Shown here: positions 37,801 to 44,720 of the stretch, in pieces
Layout: every line of letters begins with the position of its first letter
Numbering within the stretch: the stretch's first letter is position 1
Assembly: GCF_003337375.1 (NCBI RefSeq)
Contig: NZ_QPJD01000004.1
Span: forward strand, 124,001 to 188,000
Length of the DNA stretch: 64,000 nucleotides
DNA from: Paenibacillus prosopidis
Lineage (GTDB): Bacteria > Bacillota > Bacilli > Paenibacillales > Paenibacillaceae
Reading direction: 5' to 3'
Translations under genes and position numbers: made by a program
Notes under the pieces: model-generated
Told to the model about the DNA's origin: nothing
Database searches by the model: none
What the model saw: the letters and a program-made list of their open reading frames with translations, nothing else

Positions 37801-38711
37801 GCCAATATCGTACCTGCTGCAGGTGTCCCGTCTAAAGGATTTTTCCAATCCCCGCGCAGAGTAACATTAGTTGGAATCGTCAAGCCTCCGTTCAACCGAT
37901 AAATCCCCGCAGGCAGGAAAACGACACCGCCACCCATTTCCCTCGCTTGGTTAAGAGCCGCCTGAATGATTGCTGTCGCATCATTCGTCCCCGTTGTATC
38001 AGCGCTTACCGTCACATTGGCTACAACCACTTCATCAGAGGAAAGTAAGCCGGTTTTAATAGTTGGAGAAGGATATGTCGGCACACTCCCTCGCTTCGTA
38101 AATGTAATGTTGTCTAAATATGCCGCCGGATCAGGACCGCCAAATTCAATCGTCAGCACATGTGTCCCTGCGCTCAAATTAACAGGCATCGGCAGCGTGT
38201 AGTCCTGGAAGGCTGTTCCAGTAATCGCAGGTGTTGCACCGAGCTGAATTCCGTCTACAAGAACGGTTATCGTCGATTTCGTTGTCGAGTTACCCATCTT
38301 CGCTCGGAATTTGATATCGTACCAGCCGGCATTCCCGCTGCTGACATTCATCGTATATTTCAAATATTCGCTTACATACCCGGCTGTCGGCGACCCGCTG
38401 ACCTGATCATTGGAACTTACTATGTAACGATTGGTTACCGAATTAATCACTTCTTTGAAAATATCAACATTCTGCACATCCCGATAGGTTGTATCACGAG
38501 TAATTTGGGTGGACGGGTGAGCAAAATAAACGTCATTAATCGCGCCTGTATTGAAATCCTCCGCTTCAAAGGTCCCAGGTAAATGAATCGCGGAAAATGG
38601 AGTTCCATCTGAAGCGTGGGCGATTTGCGGCGGCATCCACGGAAACAAACTGAATACCAAAAAGAAACTTAAAACTACAAGATTAACTCTATTTTTCTGA
38701 ATAAACATCAT
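34842..38711 (-). CDS. Secreted multidomain beta-helix glycan-active enzyme with three discoidin domains
   Basis: 1289 residues. Signal peptide to about residue 33; CBM6/35-like carbohydrate-binding module about 46-205 (GTFEAEDF onward). Two tandem right-handed beta-helix (pectate-lyase-3 type) segments start near 242 (GTNDATAIIQAALNQ...GGGVVFLPAGIY) and 542 (DDRTAIQTALTDAGN...GGGTVFLPPGSY). Three F5/8-type discoidin domains lie at about 883-1010, 1013-1145 and 1152-1289; the last two are close copies. Tandem beta-helices occur in GH55 beta-1,3-glucanases and related families, but I cannot fix a family or catalytic residues by eye. First gene of the operon; AGGGG lies 6 bp before the ATG. Likely binds and cuts an insoluble polysaccharide outside the cell. 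Confidence 0.78.
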   Translation of the reverse strand: MMFIQKNRVNLVVLSFFLVFSLFPWMPPQIAHASDGTPFSAIHLPGTFEAEDFNTGAINDVYFAHPSTQITRDTTYRDVQNVDIFKEVINSVTNRYIVSSNDQVSGSPTAGYVSEYLKYTMNVSSGNAGWYDIKFRAKMGNSTTKSTITVLVDGIQLGATPAITGTAFQDYTLPMPVNLSAGTHVLTIEFGGPDPAAYLDNITFTKRGSVPTYPSPTIKTGLLSSDEVVVANVTVSADTTGTNDATAIIQAALNQAREMGGGVVFLPAGIYRLNGGLTIPTNVTLRGDWKNPLDGTPAAGTILAAYSTTTSAISLNAPNTTVRNLSIWYPNQGSYAGGIFSPTTYPYTIDSSSFAANVANVTFYNSFKGINFSSASGTNISNVYGTFLFQGITMDGNYEYSYITNVFMDTGIWKNAPSAITNKPDSTQTGYIKNYTNTYLYGMKLWKNDGLTMYGISINDAKMGILMEQGPPSSNGSYGAMSKINASVQQDYLRPEVGEFLNPDQVWQARGQHYSFAPAKKPASDTNFYNVKNAPYNAAGNGIADDRTAIQTALTDAGNAGGGTVFLPPGSYKISTTLNVPSGVELRGSYDYLHAHENLDTTVLLAYDGKDTASPDTATAFITLNANAGVRGLTVFHPEQGFVNGSDTSVPSDLRTLYPIHTYPYVVRSAGSGTWMKYVELENSYNGADFATNASNDFVVSGNWINAAKKAVFVGGGTLRGWVEQTVVTFGTHFQSKHNNSPHTYGFTHAVNYTLANTDALTVGNSNDLKTFAVDSFSVKSGIRTIKEGAGAGPQNLMLYLPSVDTSSGPNVSLEGGGTIQMIGLQAGSSTMQNYVRTTSAFSGTLNIYDSLLWGNIVKSVSIGGGSVNVYDKDLSTYSLPISQNKTATSSSSSGGDTANRAVDGMGTSKWVSTAAAPNWLQVDLGASYDISRWVVKHAGYNGESTSYNTKDYKMQISSDGTNFNDVDAVTGNTANLTDRNVSANGRYVRLYVTAGQQDGSGTTRIADFEVHGLANIALNRTATANAYNLPSEAPQYAADGSTGTKWASVAASPNWLKIDLGQPYHLKRWVVKHAGAGGESTIYNTRDFKLQVSNDGINFTDVDTVTGNSSNVTDRAINTNARYVRLYITQGTQIGYDGYARISELEVYGTPSGNAALNKTATANAYNLSNEAPLYAVDGSAGTKWASIAASPNWLKIDLGYVTNISRWVVKHAAVNGESANFNTKDYKLQVSNDGINFTDADSMTGNTANSTDRNVNATGRYVRLYITQGTQTGFDGYARIYEFEVYN

Positions 38712-38901
38712 ATCAATCCCCTCGACATGTTATGGTTCATATTCGTGAATAAAGTTTGAGTAAGAAGATCAGATTAACGCCGAGTGAAATTTAGGTCATA
38801 TTACCCAAGAACATTTTACCATAAACAAATGGAATATATTATAAAAATCTACAAGTTTCGAATAAATTCTAATAGATTCGACATATTATTCAGGCAGATT
38901 G

Positions 38902-38938
38902 AAAAAGCTGACTCCGTTTGTTACCGAAGTCAGCTTAT
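38902..38938 (-). terminator. Terminator after the MBL-fold hydrolase gene
   Basis: Arms AGCTGACT (38906-38913) and AGTCAGCT (38928-38935); on the minus strand a TTTTTC run follows the stem. 18 bp past the stop at 38956. Confidence 0.75.
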
Positions 38939-38955
38939 TATCTTACTATCTCGGC

Positions 38956-39645
38956 TTAAAGGGTTAGCTTCTCGCCAGGCTTTAACACTTGACCTTTTAT
39001 ACCCTTTTCATTAAGCTTCTTCACAAAATCTTCAGCTTCCTGGCGAATAACAGGAAATGTATTATAATGCACAGGTACAACGAGTTTGGCGTTATACCAT
39101 TCTGCTGCTTGCAGAGCGTCCTCAGGCCCCATTGTATAATGGTCGCCGATTGGAATGAAGGCAACATCGATCGAATGACGTTCCCCGATCATTTTCATGT
39201 CGCCGAATAAGGCCGTATCTCCCGCATGGAGAATATTCAGACCATCGGCTTGAATAATAAAACCGGCTGGCATACCCGCATACATTATATTTTTCTGGTC
39301 TTCAAGGACGATGCCGGACGAATGGAAAGCTTGTACCATTTTGGCCTTAGCAAAACCCAGATCAACGGTTCCGCCGATATTCATGCCGATTGTTTTCACA
39401 TTTTTCCACGACATATAAGAAGCAAGCTCTACAATAGCCACAACTGGCGCATCATTGTTTTTGGCTATCAAATCTGCGTCCAATATATGATCAATATGCG
39501 CATGCGTCAGTAGAATGGCATCCGTCCTGATGTCCTCCGCATTCGTAACAGCCTGTTCATTGCCTCTGAGAAACGGATCAATAATGAGTGATTTCTCTCC
39601 GCTGATCATTTGAATGCAAGAATGGCCGTGATATACAATCTCCAT
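38956..39645 (-). CDS. Metallo-beta-lactamase-fold metal-dependent hydrolase (UPF0173)
   Basis: 229 residues. Two-metal hydrolase of the UPF0173 group: HGHSCIQ near the N terminus, THAHIDHILD as the HxHxDH metal motif, HAGDTALFGDM, and VPVHYNTFP near the C terminus. Cytoplasmic, substrate unknown for the family. Divergent from the glycosidase gene at 39930; no sign that it belongs to the polysaccharide pathway. Confidence 0.92.
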   Translation of the reverse strand: MEIVYHGHSCIQMISGEKSLIIDPFLRGNEQAVTNAEDIRTDAILLTHAHIDHILDADLIAKNNDAPVVAIVELASYMSWKNVKTIGMNIGGTVDLGFAKAKMVQAFHSSGIVLEDQKNIMYAGMPAGFIIQADGLNILHAGDTALFGDMKMIGERHSIDVAFIPIGDHYTMGPEDALQAAEWYNAKLVVPVHYNTFPVIRQEAEDFVKKLNEKGIKGQVLKPGEKLTL

Positions 39646-39929
39646 AATTTTTCAATTACCTCCTTCGTATACTTGCTCACACTATCTATTCATAACCGTT
39701 CCTCCTAACTATAACATAGCCATACAGGATTTTCGTTTTTCGGGTTAACGGTAAAAATCAGCTCCTGCTCCATTGGGGCTTTTTTCCTGTATCTTAGGGA
39801 CCGTTACCGGGTGTATGGTACAGGTTCTCATTCACAGTTTTTCCGGTATTACACGTTAAAAAATTCAAAAAAAACCACTAATAATAACCGCTCAAGATGA
39901 CGATAGAAGACTAAGAGGAGGAAGATGGT

Positions 39930-42011
39930 ATGAAAAACAGCTATAGGTTTATTCGAAGCGGTGTTTTGACGATTTTGTTGGTTTTTGTCGCCGCATCTGT
40001 TTTTGTCCCGATCGGTAAAGTTGAAGGGGAAGGCACTCTGCTAAAAACAGGGAATTATATCTACAGTCCTACTCCTAACGGAGGAAACTCCCCCGACTGG
40101 AAGGCGACCGGGAGTCTATCTATGATAAATGGCGTGTTGTTCGACGAAACACCGCTTTACGCTGGCTGGATGGGGAGCTCGACATCTCCTTCGACTGTTA
40201 ATGTAGTTATTGACCTGTTGAAGGACTACCCCTTGGACCAGATCCGCTTAGTGCTGAATTCACCCAACAAATATTGGGGGTTTAAAGACGTTACCATAAA
40301 GTATCGCCCTGAGTCGGCAACGGGTTATTACATTATCGACAGACACGTAAGAACGGGAACCGATTTGAACTACTCGGTAACCGTCCCGATGTCCAACAAG
40401 TCGGCCAGGATAATCATACTAACCATAAGACGTACCCAGCCCTATCAACATATTCCCCTGACGGAAGTTGAAATTTATAGAGGCACGGGCGTTGAATGGC
40501 AGAATCCAGAATCCGCTTTTACTGCTGAAGAATTGAAAGCCGAACTGAAGAAGGAAGCCCTAATGGCTGACAAATTCGGTCAATGGATGAGTGAAACCTG
40601 GCCGGGTAAGGTTAGATCTGACGGGCAGTTGCAGCAGGAATATGCGGATGAGGCCAAAGCATTGGCGAATGTTGCGCTGGATTCAACAAAATATGATCAA
40701 TATGGAGGCATTAAAAGCGGAGAAAAGCAAACAAGCACCGGATACTTCAGGCTTCAGAATATTAACGGCAAATGGTGGTTTATTACGCCGGATGGATATC
40801 CCTTTATTATGAAAGGGATTGATGCCACAAGTTTGTGGGAGTACGGATATAAGACACCGATCCTGAAAGCGGACGGCACCCCGAAGCAGATTTTTGAGGA
40901 ATTGCCCGATCAGACTGCTTACTCTCCCGCTTACACTAAAGATGCGAACGGTGAATATGTCAGCTTCGTCATCGCTAATGCCATGAAAAAATATGGAATC
41001 GACTATGAGTCAAAGTGGGAGGATATCACCCAGAAGCGTTTGATCGATTGGGGCTTTAATGCCTTCAGCAAGTGGACCAAGCCGAGAAACATAGCGTTTC
41101 CATACATTCAAGTCCTGCAAGATCCTTGGAATTTGAGGAGGATACAATGGACGTACGACGTTTTTGACCCGCAGAGTGCGCCCACTATCGAGAACGCACT
41201 GAAAACACAGCTTCAAAGTGCGAGATACAGCAAGTGGTTGATCGGTTATTCATACGATAATGAAGCAGGTTGGAATTCCGATATAGTAACAGAGGTGCTG
41301 ACGTATTCTTCGGACTCACCGGCAAAAAGTGCATTCGTGGATTTTCTTGCGCCAAGATATATTGGCAACCTCAACGCCGTAAACCAGCTTCTGGGAACGA
41401 ATGCTGCATCGTTTGACGCTTTGAAAGATACCCCGATCGATATCGCCAAAGTTCCTGCTGTCGACGTATCGGAGTATATCAGGCTGGCGTCCAGAACTTA
41501 TTATTCCATGATCAGGGACATTATCAAAAAATACGATCCGAACCATCTTTTCCTGGGCACGTCTATCGTTCCTACTTGGCGAACCAGCTTGGATTGGGAT
41601 CAGGCGGCAATGGAGTATGTAGATGCCTTTTCCGTGGATAGTTATACAAGGAATGCGAGCTGGATTTCCAGATACGAAGCGTTCGGAAAGCCCTTATTGA
41701 ATCTGGAGCATTCATTCGGCTCCTCCGAACGCGGGCTTTCCTATGTCAATGCGGCGACGATGACAACAAGCATAGCGGAAAGAGGAATAGCTTACCGAGA
41801 CTTTGCGGAAAGCCAGGCCGCGCATCCTTTGTTTGTCGGCTCAGGCTGGTTTTCGTACTACGATCAGCCCGTTACCGGGCGCCCGGACGGCGAGAGCTAT
41901 AACCTCGGCCTGGTCAATCAGCAGGATCAGCCGTATACGGATATGGTCAACATCATGAAGACGGTACACGCCGGTTTGGAAAATATCCACCTGAATGGAG
42001 TGGGACCTTAG
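39930..42011 (+). CDS. Secreted clan GH-A-like glycosidase (beta-agarase-like), copy 1
   Basis: 693 residues. Signal peptide MKNSYRFIRSGVLTILLVFV to about residue 34. A discoidin-like beta-sandwich lies at about 45-185 (NSPNKYWGFKDVTIKYRP). The catalytic barrel, about 260-690, opens with WWFITPDGYPFIMKGIDA. Expected acid/base is Glu445 in YSYDNEAGW and expected nucleophile Glu593 in LLNLEHSFG, the NE plus E arrangement of clan GH-A. Resembles proteins labelled beta-agarase, but the true substrate is unknown. GGAGGAAG ribosome site. A close paralogue is at 61992-64000 and a remote one within 46489-50655. Monocistronic, with its own terminator. Confidence 0.8.
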   Translation: MKNSYRFIRSGVLTILLVFVAASVFVPIGKVEGEGTLLKTGNYIYSPTPNGGNSPDWKATGSLSMINGVLFDETPLYAGWMGSSTSPSTVNVVIDLLKDYPLDQIRLVLNSPNKYWGFKDVTIKYRPESATGYYIIDRHVRTGTDLNYSVTVPMSNKSARIIILTIRRTQPYQHIPLTEVEIYRGTGVEWQNPESAFTAEELKAELKKEALMADKFGQWMSETWPGKVRSDGQLQQEYADEAKALANVALDSTKYDQYGGIKSGEKQTSTGYFRLQNINGKWWFITPDGYPFIMKGIDATSLWEYGYKTPILKADGTPKQIFEELPDQTAYSPAYTKDANGEYVSFVIANAMKKYGIDYESKWEDITQKRLIDWGFNAFSKWTKPRNIAFPYIQVLQDPWNLRRIQWTYDVFDPQSAPTIENALKTQLQSARYSKWLIGYSYDNEAGWNSDIVTEVLTYSSDSPAKSAFVDFLAPRYIGNLNAVNQLLGTNAASFDALKDTPIDIAKVPAVDVSEYIRLASRTYYSMIRDIIKKYDPNHLFLGTSIVPTWRTSLDWDQAAMEYVDAFSVDSYTRNASWISRYEAFGKPLLNLEHSFGSSERGLSYVNAATMTTSIAERGIAYRDFAESQAAHPLFVGSGWFSYYDQPVTGRPDGESYNLGLVNQQDQPYTDMVNIMKTVHAGLENIHLNGVGP

Positions 42012-42102
42012 AAGTTCCGATTCCGTTCAGGAAAGAAACAGAGAAATACATCGCAAAAACGTCGGTACGTAAAACCTATACTAAATGCGAACAAACAACT
42101 GT

Positions 42103-42131
42103 CCCGGCCTCTATGCCGGGGCTTTTTTTTT
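42103..42131 (+). terminator. Terminator of glycosidase copy 1
   Basis: Arms CCCGGC and GCCGGG around CTCTAT, followed by GC and a run of nine T. About 90 bp past the stop. Confidence 0.9.
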
Positions 42132-42252
42132 GCTGTTCAAAGATAATAAAGTCTTAGATTAAAGTTTTTGATCTTGCACGCTTTTTGAATTCCTTCGCAG
42201 CAAAGGACACCGATCCATGTCCATCTGCAGCCTTGAGTTGTTGTTGCTTGAA

Positions 42253-42711
42253 TTAATGAGATTCTCGCTTAACCCAAGTCACTTTTTTCGCAAGGAATCC
42301 ATCGATTAGACTGTATACAAGTCCGCAGATACCGAATATGATAACCGCAGTGAGTTCTTTTAACTCATATCCCTTGACAAAATAATCGCTGAATTGCTTG
42401 TGAAAGAGCCACTTCCCGCCAACTGCCCCCAGTACGCTAAAAATGACCGTCCTTACCAGAAAGGCCGTACTATTAACTTTCTGAAAGAGAACGGATAAGG
42501 GAAGTAGCGCTACAAAGTACAGCACTGAAGCTGGAAGGGAAATAAACAATAAAATTACGGCTAAATACATGGATCCCAAATTTTGTAGACCGTAATATTC
42601 GGTAGTCTTGATTTTCTCCCCTTCCATAATCTCTAATCCAAATGCACCAATGCTAACCAAGATAACAAATACAATCCACATTACTCCATAATGCTTTGCG
42701 AACTGAAACAT
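42253..42711 (-). CDS. Four-helix membrane protein of unknown function
   Basis: 152 residues with four hydrophobic segments (about 10-27, 46-78 as a long or double segment, 86-102, 120-138) and short charged ends. GGAGGATTTTG precedes the ATG at 42711. 24 bp downstream of the VOC-family gene in the same direction, so probably co-transcribed with the small genes from 43605. I do not recognise the family. Confidence 0.65.
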   Translation of the reverse strand: MFQFAKHYGVMWIVFVILVSIGAFGLEIMEGEKIKTTEYYGLQNLGSMYLAVILLFISLPASVLYFVALLPLSVLFQKVNSTAFLVRTVIFSVLGAVGGKWLFHKQFSDYFVKGYELKELTAVIIFGICGLVYSLIDGFLAKKVTWVKRESH

Positions 42712-42735
42712 CAAAATCCTCCATTACAGGTCAGA

Positions 42736-43116
42736 TTATACTAACGATTCTCCAAAGCCAACCGTATACCCTTGTGGATCTTTAATTGCGAACTCTTTCA
42801 TCTGAAAATTATTGGTCCTGAGTTCGTATTGAAAAAGCGCCCCTTTAGATTTGAATTCAGCATATAAATTATCAATGCCTTCTACCATTGCATATACGTT
42901 TACGGCATTTTCTCCATGAACGGGATAGTTTGGGACAATGGCATCTGCTTCTTCACTTTCATGAAAAATCATCATTAACCCTTCACGTTCGACAAAACCC
43001 ATTTCGTAATCACAGCAGAATCCTATTTTACTGTAATAGTCCAGTACCTTTTCTCGCTTTGAAACAAAAAAGATTGCAGAGAAATGTTTAATTTTGCTTT
43101 CAAAAACTTCTGACAT
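42736..43116 (-). CDS. VOC-superfamily (glyoxalase/bleomycin-resistance-like) protein
   Basis: 126 residues with the paired beta-alpha-beta-beta-beta fold of the vicinal oxygen chelate group: AIFFVSKREKVLDYYSKIGF in the first half, AVNVYAMVEGIDNLYAEFKS and the closing AIKDPQGYTVGFGE in the second. Members are dioxygenases, isomerases or drug-binding proteins; this one cannot be assigned. GGAGAG lies before the ATG. Second of a run of small minus-strand genes. Confidence 0.82.
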   Translation of the reverse strand: MSEVFESKIKHFSAIFFVSKREKVLDYYSKIGFCCDYEMGFVEREGLMMIFHESEEADAIVPNYPVHGENAVNVYAMVEGIDNLYAEFKSKGALFQYELRTNNFQMKEFAIKDPQGYTVGFGESLV

Positions 43117-43146
43117 GGGATCTCTCCTTCAAAATCAGTATTTAAG

Positions 43147-43605
43147 TCAATTCCTGTGTTTACTCAGTAACTCATCAATCGCGATCCCGTTTATGATTAA
43201 TCCTGTTATATTACAATCAGTGATAGTCACATTGGATAAATTACATTTCGTAAATAGAGTATTTCTTAGTATGCAATTATCAAATACGACTGATCTATAA
43301 TTTTCCTCAGGATTATAATTAGCATCAACACCTTCTATTGGCCAGTCAATATCGCGAAACTGCGCTCCGGTCATTTGAGCTTTTTCAAAAATCATATCAC
43401 TCATATTCGCGATAGTTATTTTTGCGCCTGTTAAATTTACATCATTTAAAGTTAAACCTTCTAGATTAGCACAGTTTATTTTTGTTTCTGCTAGATTCAC
43501 CTCATCGAACGTGAGTCTCTTTGCATCCACTTGTTGAAATTTTGAATCTGAAATATCGGTCATTCGCAAATCAACTGTTCCTTTCGTCCACTCCGACATA
43601 CTCAT
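43147..43605 (-). CDS. Pentapeptide-repeat protein
   Basis: 152 residues made largely of A(N/D)LXX-like repeats (TKINCANLEGLTLNDVNLTG; NCILRNTLFTKCNLSNVTIT), predicting a right-handed quadrilateral beta-helix. Some such proteins protect DNA gyrase by mimicking DNA, but many have no known role. AGGAGGAAA precedes the ATG. Cytoplasmic. Confidence 0.85.
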   Translation of the reverse strand: MSMSEWTKGTVDLRMTDISDSKFQQVDAKRLTFDEVNLAETKINCANLEGLTLNDVNLTGAKITIANMSDMIFEKAQMTGAQFRDIDWPIEGVDANYNPEENYRSVVFDNCILRNTLFTKCNLSNVTITDCNITGLIINGIAIDELLSKHRN

Positions 43606-43747
43606 TTTCCTCCTAATTTATATTTCTGAAGCAAATTGAATGCTGTAATGCGGATTCCGTTTAACTCCAAAAAGTAAAATTTCTTGCCCAGATGCCAGTT
43701 TAAGGCTTGCAGGTTCTTTATCGTTCCCGTTAAATAATAGCCAATAA

Positions 43748-44194
43748 CTATTTCACGGGTATCAAGATCTCAACTAGCTCTTCTTCTGTATCCTCAATAT
43801 AAAATAATTCTATAGACCAAGCGTCTTTGAGCTGAATGTAACTGTTCTTTTTCATCCAGTTAAATACCTCACGGTACCCATCACCAATTTTTTTGTTGGT
43901 ACAATTAACTTTTGCATAAGAATGACCTGGAAGCGTGAAGGTAACCATCCCCTCCGGAATCAGATCACCTTCCTGCACCTCGTAGCACGCCCAATAAGTA
44001 GCTATTGAATCACATACGGAGTACGGACTAAATAGCATTCCCGTGTTAACTGACGGTGGAAATTCAGATTTTCTGCTTCCAAGTCGTTGCTGTACTTTAA
44101 CAGCTTCGGAAGGGAAAGATTGCGGGAATGGTCCCGAGAAACTAAACCCAGCTAAAATAATATCATTTTTGCTAATAAGCTCACATTCAAACAT
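43748..44194 (-). CDS. GyrI-like small-molecule-binding domain protein
   Basis: 148 residues from ATG 44194, chosen for the AAGAGGTG 4-6 bp upstream; an in-frame ATG at 44227 has no site. The pattern VNTGMLFSPYSVCDSIATYW, a mid-chain GHSYAKVNCTNK, and the closing WSIELFYIEDTEEELVEILI match the GyrI/AraC-effector fold used to bind drugs or other small molecules. There is no DNA-binding domain. Lies upstream of the pentapeptide-repeat gene; the pairing of GyrI-like and pentapeptide proteins is notable because both folds include gyrase-protecting members. Confidence 0.65.
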   Translation of the reverse strand: MFECELISKNDIILAGFSFSGPFPQSFPSEAVKVQQRLGSRKSEFPPSVNTGMLFSPYSVCDSIATYWACYEVQEGDLIPEGMVTFTLPGHSYAKVNCTNKKIGDGYREVFNWMKKNSYIQLKDAWSIELFYIEDTEEELVEILIPVK

Positions 44195-44334
44195 AAGGCA
44201 CCTCTTCAAACTGGAATATTTATCCACTCTAATAACATACCAAACATACGTTCGTTTGTAAACGTTTTTTATAACTCACCTGACTTTCTTTCGACTTGAA
44301 CGTTTCGCACTGACTACACCTCCCCTTAAACGCA

Positions 44335-44372
44335 GAAAAGGCCCACCCAGTTTTGAAAATGGGCTGCCTTTT
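44335..44372. terminator. Terminator-like hairpin
   Basis: AAAAGGC-CCACCCA pairs with TGGG-CTGCCTTTT, with A- and T-rich flanks. No gene ends just before it on the plus strand; it may stop read-through from the minus-strand locus C operon. Confidence 0.5.
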
Positions 44373-44652
44373 CATTAAAATTTCCTATAGTGCTTAAAGC
44401 TCAAAAGTGCAATTTTTGCTATCCCGCCATTACGAAAGGAACCTTCGTATATCCGTATATCCGTTGCTTCGATACAAATTATGCGCCATCCCGGTAATGG
44501 AACTCCCCCGGATCGCTGGACAAACGCACATGTTGATTTGCCTGAGGGGAATATAGGTATGTTTGGGTGTTTGTAATCGACCTCTTGTATACCGTATACA
44601 CCACCGAGCCGTCCGCGCCCAAATGGTTGAACCTCTATTGAGTCTTTGAACA

Positions 44653-44686
44653 CAAAAAACCGCCCTCTCCATGGGAGAATGACGGT
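44653..44686 (-). terminator. Terminator of the locus C operon
   Basis: On the minus strand ACCGTC...CTCC pairs with GGAG...GGGCGGT, followed by TTTTTTG. It lies 35 bp past the stop at 44721. Confidence 0.75.
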
Positions 44687-44720
44687 CCAATATGAAGCAG
44701 GGTCTACTTTAGAATATTTT

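Larger units (their letters stand above)
44195..44720. other. 526-bp region without a recognised gene
   Basis: Holds the probable promoter for the small-gene cluster (44195-44330), a plus-direction hairpin (44335-44372) and the terminator of the gene ending at 44721. Minus-strand frames of 92 and 86 codons are open at 44375-44690, but they start inside the terminator and lack ribosome sites. I see no protein family in them. They may be decayed coding sequence. Confidence 0.5.

Noticed and set aside
44375..44690. Two overlapping minus-strand frames of 92 and 86 codons
   Set aside because: They start inside the terminator of the previous gene, lack ribosome sites and show no recognisable family.
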